This document shows, piece after piece, positions 28,692 to 37,126 of a DNA stretch of 64,000 nucleotides. The first letter of the stretch is position 1, and each line of letters begins with the position of its first letter. The notes under the pieces were generated by a model. That model did no database searches and had not been told where the DNA came from. It saw only the letters and a list, made by a program, of their open reading frames with translations. Origin of the DNA: Corynebacterium senegalense (lineage in GTDB: Bacteria; Actinomycetota; Actinomycetes; Mycobacteriales; Mycobacteriaceae); assembly GCF_900411315.1 (NCBI RefSeq), contig NZ_LS990887.1, positions 62,001-126,000 on the forward strand. The letters run 5' to 3'. The position numbers were made by a program, and so were the translations under genes.

Positions 28692-29916
28692 CCTTTTCTC
28701 GGGTATCGCGTCGGCCGCGCGCGGTGCGCGAGGCGGCTGCCGCCCACGCGGCGACGGAGACGATGAAGATCGCCCATCCGGCCGTGGGCAGGTAGGTTCC
28801 CAGCCACGCCCCCGCGTCGGGGAAGCGCGGGCTCACCCACTCGAACGGCGCCAGGCAGAGAATAATTCCCAGCCACGTCGTGGGCAGGTGCAGGGGGCTG
28901 GAGCGCCGCAGTGCGGTGAAGACGGCGGGGAAGAGCATCATCGAGTAGTACGCCTGCCCCAGCGAGGAGAGCAGGCACACGCCCGCAAGGAGCACGCCCG
29001 CGCTTGTCGACGCCCACACCCACCCGTCCGTCCACCGGAAGCGCGCCAGGGCGGCAATGGCGACGGCGACCGCCGCCGCGAAGGTGGCGAAGAGCACGGC
29101 GTGGAGCCAGCCGGGCATGCCGAAGTAAACCGCGAAGCCCGCCAGGGAGGAGTTGGCGTAGTCGCGGGTCTCGGCCAGGTAGGGCAGCAGTCGCGCGCGG
29201 TACTCCCCGACGCCCGGGGTGAGCGGCCAGGCGAGCAGGTTGAGCACCATCGGCACCGCCACCGCGGCGGCTAGGGCGCGCCACTGCAGGCGCAGCGCCG
29301 GGAGGATGAGCAGCGGGGCGAACATGGGCTTGACCAGCACGGCGAGGCCGAGCAGGAGCCCGGCGGCCCACTGCCGACCGCCCAGCAGGGCGGCGAGAAA
29401 GCCCACGAGGACGGCGAGCAGCACGCCGTTGATGTTGGAGAACACCAGCGTGTTCGTCACCGACTCGGTGAGGAAGCCGAGCGCCAGCGCCGCCGGAAAA
29501 AGCGGATGGGTGAGCCGGTAGCCCGACAGGCGGGTCAGCCAGCCCAGCGCCGCCGCCACGGCCGCGGCGTTGAGCAGAACGAACCAGGGCCGCGCCGCGT
29601 CCACGCTGGGAATCAGCCCCAGGGGCGCGAGCAGCAGCGTGGCGCCCGGGCTGTACAGGTAGTGCGGGTCGACGTAGTGGTAGACCTCGTTGTAGACGGG
29701 CACGCGCTCGACGAAGCGCCGCGCCGCCGACCAGACGGTGGTGAAGTCGTCCGTGACGGACCCAGCCCACGCCAGAACGACGAGCCGGTGCACAATGACC
29801 AGCACGGCCAGCGGCCACGCCGCGGCGTTTCCGGCGATGATCCAACGCCGCGCCTCTGGCGGGGAGGGCAGCGGTGCGGGGGAGGTCCAGATCGTCTCGA
29901 GTCGGGGCGCTTTCAC
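28618..29916 (-). CDS. aftC: Alpha-(1->3)-arabinofuranosyltransferase AftC-like (GT87) membrane protein
   Basis: Integral membrane glycosyltransferase of 432 residues with about ten hydrophobic segments, GT87/DUF2029 family. AftC branches arabinan of arabinogalactan using decaprenyl-phospho-arabinose. An acidic [10 protein letters not shown] in the first extracytoplasmic loop (near residue 55) fits the GT-C catalytic Asp pattern. Gene order chdC-msrB-aftC-ribD equals the mycobacterial one, which supports the name. GTG 29916 lies 7 bases after TACGGT (leaderless type). The charged C-terminal tail ([17 protein letters not shown]) is read inside msrB. Confidence 0.82.
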   Translation of the reverse strand: MKAPRLETIWTSPAPLPSPPEARRWIIAGNAAAWPLAVLVIVHRLVVLAWAGSVTDDFTTVWSAARRFVERVPVYNEVYHYVDPHYLYSPGATLLLAPLGLIPSVDAARPWFVLLNAAAVAAALGWLTRLSGYRLTHPLFPAALALGFLTESVTNTLVFSNINGVLLAVLVGFLAALLGGRQWAAGLLLGLAVLVKPMFAPLLILPALRLQWRALAAAVAVPMVLNLLAWPLTPGVGEYRARLLPYLAETRDYANSSLAGFAVYFGMPGWLHAVLFATFAAAVAVAIAALARFRWTDGWVWASTSAGVLLAGVCLLSSLGQAYYSMMLFPAVFTALRRSSPLHLPTTWLGIILCLAPFEWVSPRFPDAGAWLGTYLPTAGWAIFIVSVAAWAAAASRTARGRRDTREKDGNNGESERRELPRLDRRAVAGEA

Positions 29917-29945
29917 GCCCCTAACCGTACCGGGGGCCGCCCGCC

Positions 29946-30611
29946 CTAGTCCGCTGCGCCGCCCCGTAGGCGGCGATAACGGCAGAACAGCATGGAGTCC
30001 TCGTCCGCCCGCGCCTCCTCGAGGGCGAAGCGGCGCAGCTGCCCACGGTAGCCCACCCCTGCGGGGCCGTCCTCGCCACTGACCGACGGGTCCACGGTGA
30101 CGTGCAGGACATCGACCAGGTCCTCGGCGAGCAGCGCTGAATACAGGGAAGGCCCGCCCTCGCAGGAGACGCGCGCGTGGCCGCGTGCGCGCAGCGCGCG
30201 GAGGATCTCCGCGGCAGAGCCTGATCCGGTGCCGACGATATCCGCTCCGGCGGCGCGGAGCTGGTCCCGGCGGGGCGCGAGGGTGGCGTCGTGAAGCGAG
30301 GCGTCCGGGCAGAGGATGAGGACGGCGCCGTCGAAGAGTGTGGAGGCGGGGTCGAGGCGCAGCGAGGTGGTCGCGACGGCGATCGGGGTGGGGCAGTAGC
30401 CGTAGCCTTCCGCGCGGACCGTGCCGGCGCCGACGAGGACGCAGTCCGCCCAGTCGCGCAGGCGGGCAAGCAGTGCGGCGTCGTTCGCGTTGCCCAGCGG
30501 CCCGGAGGTGCCGCCCCTGGTCAACGAGCCGAAGAGGGTGGTGGCGAGGATCGCGCGCACCTCGGGCGTGCCGGGGGAGCGCGTGGGGCCGAGCAGAGCG
30601 TCAACGTCCAT
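29946..30611 (-). CDS. RibD C-terminal/dihydrofolate reductase-like protein
   Basis: NADPH-dependent reductase fold protein of 221 residues resembling the reductase half of RibD; it lacks the deaminase domain. The mycobacterial homologue in the same position (Rv2671) can act as a dihydrofolate reductase, so an auxiliary folate or pterin reduction role is possible here. GGTSGPLGNANDAALLARLRD and CVLVGAGTVRAEGYG match the cofactor and substrate segments, and CEGGPSLYSALL the C-terminal motif. ATG 30611 follows TACGTT (30618-30623) by 6 bases; a GTG two codons upstream is the alternative. Confidence 0.8.
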   Translation of the reverse strand: MDVDALLGPTRSPGTPEVRAILATTLFGSLTRGGTSGPLGNANDAALLARLRDWADCVLVGAGTVRAEGYGYCPTPIAVATTSLRLDPASTLFDGAVLILCPDASLHDATLAPRRDQLRAAGADIVGTGSGSAAEILRALRARGHARVSCEGGPSLYSALLAEDLVDVLHVTVDPSVSGEDGPAGVGYRGQLRRFALEEARADEDSMLFCRYRRLRGGAAD

Positions 30612-30623
30612 GGACACAACGTA

Positions 30624-30656
30624 ACAGCCCCGGGCTCTGGTGGAACCCGGGGCTGT
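30624..30656 (-). terminator. Terminator of the minus-strand tRNA array
   Basis: ACAGCCCCGGG (30624-30634) pairs perfectly with CCCGGGGCTGT (30646-30656). It follows the last tRNA-Gly in transcription direction and directly abuts the -10 of the reductase gene, so read-through and initiation are closely spaced. Confidence 0.75.
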
Positions 30657-30662
30657 GATCTG

Positions 30663-30735
30663 AGCGGATGACGAGACTCGAACTCGCGACCCTCACCTTG
30701 GCAAGGTGATGCGCTACCAACTGCGCTACATCCGC
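30663..30735 (-). tRNA. tRNA-Gly(GCC), copy 1
   Basis: 73-base cloverleaf on the minus strand. Acceptor GCGGATG pairs with CATCCGC; anticodon loop TTGCCAA gives GCC; T-loop GTTCGAGTC is present. The 3' CCA is not encoded. Identical to the other two Gly copies in the array. Confidence 0.95.
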
Positions 30736-30771
30736 GTTCACTGTTTCTGAAAAAGGGGCAGTGACCCTCTG

Positions 30772-30843
30772 TGCGCGATACTGGGATTGAACCAGTGACC
30801 TCTTCCGTGTCAGGGAAGCGCTCTCCCGCTGAGCTAATCGCGC
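30772..30843 (-). tRNA. tRNA-Val(GAC), copy 1
   Basis: 72-base cloverleaf on the minus strand. Acceptor GCGCGAT pairs fully with ATCGCGC; anticodon loop CTGACAC gives GAC; T-arm GGTTCAATCC is normal. 3' CCA not encoded. Confidence 0.95.
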
Positions 30844-30862
30844 AGGAAGCCTGATGGCTTGG

Positions 30863-30933
30863 AGGTGGATACGGGAATCGAACCCGTGTACACGGTTTTG
30901 CAGACCGTTGCCTAACCACTCGACCAATCCACC
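30863..30933 (-). tRNA. tRNA-Cys(GCA)
   Basis: 71-base cloverleaf on the minus strand. Acceptor GGTGGAT pairs with ATCCACC; anticodon loop CTGCAAA gives GCA; discriminator is U as required by cysteinyl-tRNA synthetase. Probably the sole tRNA-Cys, since most such genomes carry one; that is an expectation, not seen here. Confidence 0.95.
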
Positions 30934-30992
30934 GTGGAGTTACCTCCAAAGTACCCGGCCCGGCCGGCAAAAACCCGCCGCCATGTACTTGG

Positions 30993-31065
30993 AGCGGATG
31001 ACGAGACTCGAACTCGCGACCCTCACCTTGGCAAGGTGATGCGCTACCAACTGCGCTACATCCGC
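30993..31065 (-). tRNA. tRNA-Gly(GCC), copy 2
   Basis: Base-for-base identical to copy 1 over 73 bases; spacers around it differ. Confidence 0.95.
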
Positions 31066-31101
31066 ATGTTCACTATTTGCTTGGGAGGGCGGGGCCCTCT
31101 G

Positions 31102-31173
31102 TGCGCGATACTGGGATTGAACCAGTGACCTCTTCCGTGTCAGGGAAGCGCTCTCCCGCTGAGCTAAACGCGC
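31102..31173 (-). tRNA. tRNA-Val(GAC), copy 2, with acceptor-stem mismatch
   Basis: Identical to copy 1 except for one base: position 6 is U instead of A (plus strand a at 31168 versus t at 30838). The 3' strand is unchanged, so the acceptor stem has a U6-U67 mismatch. Anticodon GAC and all other arms are intact, so it may still work or may be decaying. Confidence 0.93.
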
Positions 31174-31195
31174 GAGCAGGTTCCGGAAAACCTGG

Positions 31196-31268
31196 AGCGG
31201 ATGACGAGACTCGAACTCGCGACCCTCACCTTGGCAAGGTGATGCGCTACCAACTGCGCTACATCCGC
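31196..31268 (-). tRNA. tRNA-Gly(GCC), copy 3
   Basis: Identical to copies 1 and 2; it is the first gene of the array in transcription order. The array promoter must lie in 31269-31400; TACTCT on the minus strand near 31328-31333 is a possible -10. Confidence 0.95.
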
Positions 31269-31501
31269 ATTCACACTCCGCAATGGTGACCGCTGTTGCG
31301 CTCATCACCGTGGCGCTTTGTGCGAGAGTAAACCTTATCCGCTCGCCCGCCGCGATGACAAATCGAAAGGTCAGGGGGCTAAACGGGGCGAAACTGGGCC
31401 GTCGAGTTACAGCGGTGTGGTTAGAAGCGGGCCCGCGCTTGTCGACGCCCCGCGAAAAGCGCCCCCTGCCTGCGGATTAGTGCCCGCGGGGTGCGAGCGT
31501 G

Positions 31502-31507
31502 TACAGT
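31502..31507 (+). promoter_or_regulatory. Probable -10 element of tRNA-Val(CAC)
   Basis: TACAGT ends 14 bases before the mature 5' end. No clear -35. The rest of 31269-31521 (about 250 bases between the oppositely oriented tRNA units) holds promoters and one copy of the dispersed 11-mer (31437-31447) but no gene I can support. Confidence 0.45.
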
Positions 31508-31521
31508 TCTATCGCAGCACA

Positions 31522-31593
31522 GGTCCTATGGCTCAGTGGAAGAGCGTTCCGTTCACACCGGAAAGGTCGCTGGTTCGAACCCAGCTAGGACCA
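31522..31593 (+). tRNA. tRNA-Val(CAC)
   Basis: 72-base cloverleaf on the plus strand. Acceptor GGTCCTA pairs with TAGGACC; anticodon loop TTCACAC gives CAC; T-loop GGTTCGAACCC. Reads GUG codons. 3' CCA not encoded. Confidence 0.95.
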
Positions 31594-31601
31594 CGCAAGA
31601 C

Positions 31602-31633
31602 AAGGGCCCCGGTTCACCACAACCGGGGCCCTT
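31602..31633 (+). terminator. Terminator after tRNA-Val(CAC)
   Basis: AAGGGCCCCGGTT (31602-31614) pairs over 13 bases without mismatch to AACCGGGGCCCTT (31621-31633) around a CACCAC loop. Confidence 0.88.
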
Positions 31634-31771
31634 CCGCATTCCCGGCGAAAGGTGTGGCGCCGGTTACTCCGGGCGCCCCGGGGGAACTATCGTGGTGAGT
31701 TAACCGACTATTCACATGCCGGGCTCATGCGGCCCGCGCACTTTTCTTTTTCAACCCCAAGGAGACGGCCG

Positions 31772-32344
31772 ATGACCATGGCATTTCCCCGCTCGCTTCG
31801 CGCCTCGCTCGCCACTGTGCCGTGCGCCGCGGCGCTCGTGGTTGGCGTCGGCGCCCCCGGCGCCCTCGCCCACGACGCGGTAATCGGCGGTTCTCCCGCC
31901 GACGGGGAAGTGGTCACCGAATTCCCGGACACCCTCGAGCTGACGTTCTCGGGCGAGGTCCAGGACGGGTTCAACACCTTCGCGCTCTCGAACGCGGGAA
32001 CCGGGCAGGTCATCTACACCGGCGAGCCCGAGCTCGAGGGGCGCACCGTGTCCCTCGCCCTGCCCGCCGACCTGGACACCGAACCGGGCGACTACCGGAT
32101 CGGCTTCCAGATCATCTCCTCGGACGGGCACTCCACCAAGGGCATGACCTCGTTCACCTACCAGCCCGCCGACGCGGGAACCGCGAGCGAAACCGCGGCG
32201 CCCGATCCCGCCGGGGGCGAAGGTGGGGCGTCGTCAAGCACTGATCTCACCCTGCTGTGGGCGGGGCTGGGAGTGCTCGTCGTCGCGGGAGGGGCCATCG
32301 CCGTGATTGGCAAGCAGAAGAAGCGCCGGGAACTCGACAGTTAA
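31772..32344 (+). CDS. CopC/YobA-type copper-binding exported protein, membrane-anchored
   Basis: Protein of 190 residues: signal peptide ending ALA before His (mature HDAVIGGSPADGE), a CopC beta-sandwich domain, a low-complexity linker (ETAAPDPAGGEGG) and a C-terminal membrane helix followed by KQKKRR. The N-terminal His and the SSDGHSTKG histidine match the Cu(II) site of CopC proteins. It binds copper outside the membrane. AAGGAG (31759-31764) lies 7 bases before ATG 31772. First gene of a three-gene copper/peroxidase operon. Confidence 0.85.
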   Translation: MTMAFPRSLRASLATVPCAAALVVGVGAPGALAHDAVIGGSPADGEVVTEFPDTLELTFSGEVQDGFNTFALSNAGTGQVIYTGEPELEGRTVSLALPADLDTEPGDYRIGFQIISSDGHSTKGMTSFTYQPADAGTASETAAPDPAGGEGGASSSTDLTLLWAGLGVLVVAGGAIAVIGKQKKRRELDS

Positions 32345-32411
32345 CGGCACCGACCCCAACCCCTACGAGACCGGGCGCCACCCACGCCGCCCCGGTACTG
32401 GAGAAGACACA

Positions 32412-33059
32412 ATGAACAAGCGCTACGCCCTCGCCATCGCCGCCGCCGCAGCCCTCACCCTCGGGGCCTGCTCCAACGGCGGCGACGACGCGGCCGCCAC
32501 GACCGAGACCTCGGCGACCACCTCCACGTCTTCGGCCACCTCGTCCGCGACCACCTCGGCTACCACGACCACCACCGCCGAGGCCGCGACGATGCAGGGC
32601 GAGGGTGACATCCAGCTCGAGAACGGCACCGTCCGCGCCAAGACCGACCCGGAGACGATGATGACGGGCATCTTCGGCGTGCTGCACAACACCACCGACA
32701 AGGACATCACCGTCACCGGGTTCACCACCTCCCTCGGCGGGGCCCGCTACGAGCTGCACGAGACCGTCGACGGCGTGATGCGCGAGGTCGAGGGCGGCTT
32801 TGTCATCCCCGCCAACGGCACCTTCGAGCTCAAGCCGGGCGCCGAGCACATGATGATCATGGACTACGCCCCGGAGATCCCGGCCGGCGAGACCGTCGAC
32901 ATCACCCTGGAGACCTCCGACGGCGAGGAGATCGAGATCCCCGGCGTCGCTGTGCGCACCATGATCCCGGGCTTCGAGGATTACGGCGAGGACGGCCAGA
33001 TGATGGGCCACTCCATGACGCAGTCCACCGCCGGCGAGGCGGGCCACGAGGGCCACTAG
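32412..33059 (+). CDS. PCu(A)C-type copper chaperone lipoprotein
   Basis: Lipoprotein of 215 residues with lipobox LTLGAC (Cys near residue 20), a 35-residue Ser/Thr linker, then a DUF461/PCuAC domain and a Met/His tail (GQMMGHSMTQ, AGHEGH) that adds metal ligands. PCuAC delivers Cu(I) to the cytochrome oxidase Cu-A site. The usual ligand pattern is altered: His in YELHE and HMM near residue 157 are kept, but VMREV has Glu where the second Met normally stands and the loop is two residues shorter. Same operon as the CopC-like gene. Confidence 0.82.
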   Translation: MNKRYALAIAAAAALTLGACSNGGDDAAATTETSATTSTSSATSSATTSATTTTTAEAATMQGEGDIQLENGTVRAKTDPETMMTGIFGVLHNTTDKDITVTGFTTSLGGARYELHETVDGVMREVEGGFVIPANGTFELKPGAEHMMIMDYAPEIPAGETVDITLETSDGEEIEIPGVAVRTMIPGFEDYGEDGQMMGHSMTQSTAGEAGHEGH

Positions 33060-33104
33060 GTCAGCCCGGTCGATCGCAGCAGACCGGAGAAAGGGGAGAC
33101 ACCG

Positions 33105-34349
33105 ATGTCAGTGTCGCGCCGCCGTTTCCTGGCGGGCTCGGCAACCGCGGCCTCGGCCGGGGCCCTCGCCGCGTGCGCCCCAGGCGCCGAGAAAGCCGCC
33201 GGTGAAACCGGCGAGCCGCCGAGCAACTCGGAGGACAACCGCGAGCCCTTGACCGAGGCGGTGGTGGACTTCGACGGCGCGCACCAGGCCGGCGTCTCCA
33301 CACCTTCCCAGGCGGCGATGAACCTCATCGGCTTCAACCTCAAGCCCGGGGTGGACGCCAAGGGCGTCGCCCGCCTGATGAGGCTGTGGACGGAGGACGC
33401 CCGCGCCCTGTGCTCGGGACGCAACCCGCTGGGCAGCCTCGAGCCGGAGATGAACGAGTGGCCCGCCAACCTCACCATCACGGTGGGCTTCGGCGCGCGC
33501 ATCTTCGACATCACCGCGCCCGAGAAGAAGCCGGGCTGGCTCCACGACATCCCCGCCCTCTCCCGGGACGCGCTGCGCCCCGAGTGGGGCCAGACCGACC
33601 TGGCCCTGCAGATCTGCGCCGACGACCCCGTCATGGCGGCGTGGGCCATGCGGCACATGACGCGCGCGGGCATGGACTACGCCGACACCGCGTGGGTGCA
33701 GCAGGGGTTCATGAACGCCTTCGGGGCCATCCCCAAGGGACAGACCCCGCGCAACCTCTTCGGCCAGGTCGACGGCACGGTCAACCCGCACAGCGACGCC
33801 GACTATGACGAGCAGGTGTGGATCGACGGCCCGGACGGGTTCGCCGGCAGCACCTCGCTCGTGGTGCGGCGCATCGCGATGAACCTCGACGAGTGGGAGA
33901 TCCTCGACAGGGTCTCGCGGGAGCAGTCCGTCGGCCGCACGCTTGCCGACGGCTCCCCGCTCACCGGCGGGGGAGAGTTCGACGCGCCGGACATGGACGC
34001 CCGCGACGAGTACGGCCTGCCCGTGATCGACAAGAACTCCCACATGGCGCGCGCCATGCCGCCCGCCGACCACCCGGAGCAGCGCTTCCGGCGCCGCCCC
34101 TACAACTACAACCTGCCGCCCGAGCCCGGCTCCGGCCAGCTCTCCAACGCCGGGCTCATCTTCTGCGCCTACCAGAAGGACCCGGACGTCCAGTTCACCC
34201 CGGTGCTCGAGCGACTCAACGAGTCGGACCGGCTGAACACGTGGATCACGCACATCGGCTCGGCCGTGTACTGGATCCCGCCGGGGACGCGCGGCGCGGA
34301 CGCGGGGGAGGACGGCGATTCCTTCTGGGGCGAGGCTGTCCTGGCCTAG
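33105..34349 (+). CDS. Dyp-type heme peroxidase, Tat-exported (EfeB-like)
   Basis: Heme peroxidase of 414 residues. The N-terminus carries a twin-arginine signal (SRRRFLAGS) that ends in a lipobox-like LAAC. The GxxDG motif GQVDG (Asp223, Gly224) supplies the distal acid, His313 (NSHMARAMP) is the probable heme ligand, and Arg255 lies in SLVVRRIAMN. Exported DyP/EfeB proteins oxidise dyes or act in iron uptake. No EfeU/EfeO neighbour is present; instead two copper proteins precede it, pointing to a link with extracytoplasmic metal and peroxide handling. Confidence 0.87.
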   Translation: MSVSRRRFLAGSATAASAGALAACAPGAEKAAGETGEPPSNSEDNREPLTEAVVDFDGAHQAGVSTPSQAAMNLIGFNLKPGVDAKGVARLMRLWTEDARALCSGRNPLGSLEPEMNEWPANLTITVGFGARIFDITAPEKKPGWLHDIPALSRDALRPEWGQTDLALQICADDPVMAAWAMRHMTRAGMDYADTAWVQQGFMNAFGAIPKGQTPRNLFGQVDGTVNPHSDADYDEQVWIDGPDGFAGSTSLVVRRIAMNLDEWEILDRVSREQSVGRTLADGSPLTGGGEFDAPDMDARDEYGLPVIDKNSHMARAMPPADHPEQRFRRRPYNYNLPPEPGSGQLSNAGLIFCAYQKDPDVQFTPVLERLNESDRLNTWITHIGSAVYWIPPGTRGADAGEDGDSFWGEAVLA

Positions 34350-34358
34350 GCGGTTGGG

Positions 34359-34473
34359 TAGAATCGCGCTCGTGTCTGCCCGCGATTCCGCAGGGCGGCT
34401 GCCACCACCGGATTAGAGATAAGGCGTGCGGCCAGGTATGTCGCACGCCGCGAGCGCAAAGGAGCGCACCATT
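34359..34473 (+). promoter_or_regulatory. thrS promoter and structured leader
   Basis: TAGAAT (34359-34364) is a good -10. The leader of about 100 bases folds into a stem GCCCGCG/CGC-GGGC (34378-34396) and a perfect 8-base stem GGCGTGCG (34423-34430) / CGCACGCC (34442-34449) just before the AAAGGAG ribosome site (34458-34464). No T-box sequence is present. Confidence 0.5.
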
Positions 34474-36543
34474 ATGGCCAGCGAGGCAACCGCAGTATCC
34501 GCAGTCCAGTACGAGCCCTTCGAGGTCCCCGCCGGCACCGCCGTGGGCGCCGCGATGCGCGAGCTCGACCTGCCGAACAAGGGCCCGGACGCGGTCGTGG
34601 TCGTCCAGGACGTCGAGGGCGCCCTGAAGGACCTGTCCTACGTGCCCGCCGAGACCGCCACGTTCCTGCCGGTCGCCGCCTCGTCCGAACTGGGCCGCTC
34701 CGTCATCCGCCACTCCTGCGCGCACGTTCTCGCGCAGGCGGTGCAGGCCGAGTTCCCCGGCACGAAGCTGGGCATCGGCCCCGCCATCAACGACGGCTTC
34801 TACTACGACTTCGACGTTGCGGAGCCCTTCACCCCCGAGGACCTCAAGGCCCTCGAGAAGCGGATGAAGAAGATCGTCAAGCAGGGCCAGAAGTTCGTCC
34901 GCGGCGTCTACTCCTCCCAGGAGGAGGCCGCGGCCGACCTCGCCGACGAGCCCTTCAAGCTCGAGCTTATCGACGACAAGGGCAACGTCGACCCCAACTC
35001 CGACGAGGCCACCGAGGTCGGCGCCGGCGAGCTGACGCACTACGACAACGTCAACCCGCGCTCCGGCGAGGTGGAGTGGAGCGACCTGTGCCGCGGCCCG
35101 CACGTGCCCACCACCAAGTACATCCCGGCGTTTGCCCTGACGCGCTCCTCGGCCGCCTACTGGCGCGGCGACCAGAACAACGCCGGCTTGCAGCGCATCT
35201 ACGGCACCGCGTGGGAGTCGGCCGAGAAGCTCGACGAGTACATGACGATGATCGCGGAGGCCGAGAAGCGCGACCACCGCCGCCTCGGCAACGAGCTGGA
35301 CCTGTTCTCCTTCCCCGACGAGGTCGGCTCCGGCCTCCCGGTCTTCCACCCGGACGGGGCGACCGTGCGGCTGGCCATGGAGGAGCACTCCCGCCAGCGA
35401 CACATTCAGGCGGGCTACTCCTTCGTTAACACCCCGCACGTGACCAAGGGCGAGCTGTTCGAGAAGTCCGGGCACCTGGACTGGTACGCCGACGGCATGT
35501 TCCCGCCGATGAAGCTCGACGGGGAGACCGACGACGAGGGCAACGTGACCAAGCAGGCCGTTGACTACTACGTCAAGCCGATGAACTGCCCGATGCACAA
35601 CCTCATCTTCGACTCCCGCGGGCGCTCCTACCGAGAGCTGCCGCTGCGCCTGTTCGAGTTCGGCACCGTCTACCGCTACGAGAAGTCCGGCGTGGTCCAC
35701 GGCCTCACTCGCGCGCGCGGCTTCACGCAGGACGACGCGCACATTTACTGCACCGAGGACCAGCTCGAGGAGGAGCTGACCAGCGTCCTGCAGTTCGTCA
35801 TCTCCCTGCTGCAGGACTACGGCCTCGACGACTTCTACCTGGAGCTATCCACCAAGGACCCGGAGAAGTACATCGGCGACGACGAGATCTGGGAGCGCTC
35901 CACGAACATCCTGCAGTCGGTGGTGGAGAAGTCCGGCCTCGAGCTCGTGCCCGACCCGGCCGGCGCCGCGTTCTACGGCCCGAAGATCTCGGTGCAGGCA
36001 CGCGACGCGATCGGCCGCACCTGGCAGATGTCCACCGTGCAGCTGGACTTCAACCTGCCCGAGCGCTTCGACCTCGAGTACACGGCCTCCGACGGCACGA
36101 AGAAGCGCCCGGTCATGATCCACCGCGCCCTCTTCGGCTCCATCGAGCGCTTCTTCGGCGTGCTGCTGGAGCACTACGCGGGCGCCTTCCCGGCGTGGCT
36201 CGCCCCGCACCAGGTGGTGGGCATTCCGGTCGCCGATGACTTCGCCCCGCACCTCGACGCGGTGGTGGAGGAGCTGCGCGCCCGCGGCCTGCGCGCCGAG
36301 GTCGACCACTCCGACGACCGCATGCAGAAGAAGATCCGCACCCACACCACGGGCAAGGTTCCCTTCATGCTGCTCGCCGGCGCGCGCGACGTAGAGGCCG
36401 GGGCCGTGAGCTTCCGCTTCCTCGACGGCTCCCAGATCAACGGGGTCCCCGTCGACGAGGCCATCGAGCTAATCGACGCCTGGGTGCGCGACAAGATCAA
36501 CGACCAGCCGAGCGAGGACACCATTGCGGCCCACCGAGGATAA
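34474..36543 (+). CDS. thrS: Threonine-tRNA ligase ThrS
   Basis: Class II synthetase of 689 residues: N-terminal TGS domain, the editing domain with [10 protein letters not shown] and the CRGPH segment, a catalytic core with zinc ligand Cys in MNCPMHN, and a C-terminal anticodon-binding domain. It charges tRNA-Thr. AAAGGAG lies 9 bases before ATG 34474; an in-frame ATG 16 codons upstream sits inside the leader hairpin and is rejected. The next gene starts within its last 20 bases. Confidence 0.96.
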   Translation: MASEATAVSAVQYEPFEVPAGTAVGAAMRELDLPNKGPDAVVVVQDVEGALKDLSYVPAETATFLPVAASSELGRSVIRHSCAHVLAQAVQAEFPGTKLGIGPAINDGFYYDFDVAEPFTPEDLKALEKRMKKIVKQGQKFVRGVYSSQEEAAADLADEPFKLELIDDKGNVDPNSDEATEVGAGELTHYDNVNPRSGEVEWSDLCRGPHVPTTKYIPAFALTRSSAAYWRGDQNNAGLQRIYGTAWESAEKLDEYMTMIAEAEKRDHRRLGNELDLFSFPDEVGSGLPVFHPDGATVRLAMEEHSRQRHIQAGYSFVNTPHVTKGELFEKSGHLDWYADGMFPPMKLDGETDDEGNVTKQAVDYYVKPMNCPMHNLIFDSRGRSYRELPLRLFEFGTVYRYEKSGVVHGLTRARGFTQDDAHIYCTEDQLEEELTSVLQFVISLLQDYGLDDFYLELSTKDPEKYIGDDEIWERSTNILQSVVEKSGLELVPDPAGAAFYGPKISVQARDAIGRTWQMSTVQLDFNLPERFDLEYTASDGTKKRPVMIHRALFGSIERFFGVLLEHYAGAFPAWLAPHQVVGIPVADDFAPHLDAVVEELRARGLRAEVDHSDDRMQKKIRTHTTGKVPFMLLAGARDVEAGAVSFRFLDGSQINGVPVDEAIELIDAWVRDKINDQPSEDTIAAHRG

Positions 36544-37126
36544 CCGCGCCGCAGGCGCCTACGTGGACACCGGGGTGGGCGAACCCGACCGCCTCGAGCG
36601 TCTCTGGGCGCCCTACCGCCTGAGTTACATCACCTCCTCGCCGGGGCGCGGGGAGGGGGCGTCGACAAGCGAGAAAGCCTCCGACCCCTTCGTCGAGGCC
36701 CCGCGGCTCAGCGACGAGGAGGGGCTGATCATCGCGCGCGGCGAGACTGTCTACGCGCTGCTCAACCTCTACCCGTACAACTCGGGCCACCTCATGGTGG
36801 TGCCCTACCGCAAGGTCGCGGAGCTGGAGGCGCTGACCGGCGCCGAGACGGCCGAACTGATGCTCTTTGCCAAGCGGGCTGTGAAGACCCTGAAGAAGGT
36901 CTCGCGGCCCGAGGCGATCAACGTCGGGCTGAACCTCGGCAAGGCCTCCGGCGGCTCGGTGGGAGACCACCTGCACCTGCACGTCGTGCCGCGCTGGGCG
37001 GGCGACGCGAACTTCATGACCGTCATCGGGGGCACCAAGGTGCTGCCCCAGCTGCTGAGCGAGACCCGCGAGCTGCTCGCCGAGGGCTGGGCGGACGTGT
37101 GCCGGGAGGAGGGCGCGGATGCTTAG
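36524..37126 (+). CDS. HIT-family AP4A phosphorylase-like protein
   Basis: HIT-superfamily nucleotide hydrolase/transferase of 200 residues with the triad [10 protein letters not shown] near residue 155 and the conserved [16 protein letters not shown] block. The mycobacterial homologue Rv2613c, in the same operon position, is an AP4A phosphorylase; activity here is inferred from that. The TTG start at 36524 overlaps thrS by 20 bases; a GTG 13 codons later is the alternative. The end overlaps pgsA by 8 bases. Confidence 0.85.
   Translation: MRPTEDNRAAGAYVDTGVGEPDRLERLWAPYRLSYITSSPGRGEGASTSEKASDPFVEAPRLSDEEGLIIARGETVYALLNLYPYNSGHLMVVPYRKVAELEALTGAETAELMLFAKRAVKTLKKVSRPEAINVGLNLGKASGGSVGDHLHLHVVPRWAGDANFMTVIGGTKVLPQLLSETRELLAEGWADVCREEGADA

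Noticed and set aside
30521..30970. Minus-strand open frame across the tRNA genes
   Set aside because: It reads through three tRNA genes and a terminator; the apparent repeated peptide (GCSAVGSASPCQGEGREFESR) is the tRNA-Gly sequence translated.
30663..31268. Regular direct repeats that could suggest a CRISPR array
   Set aside because: The repeats are complete tRNA cloverleaves with differing spacers.
31269..31521. Integration site or island next to the tRNA array
   Set aside because: No integrase, no truncated tRNA copy and no composition shift; the flanking genes follow normal order.
34365..34473. T-box riboswitch upstream of thrS
   Set aside because: No AGGGTGG-type antiterminator sequence is present; only simple stem-loops are seen.
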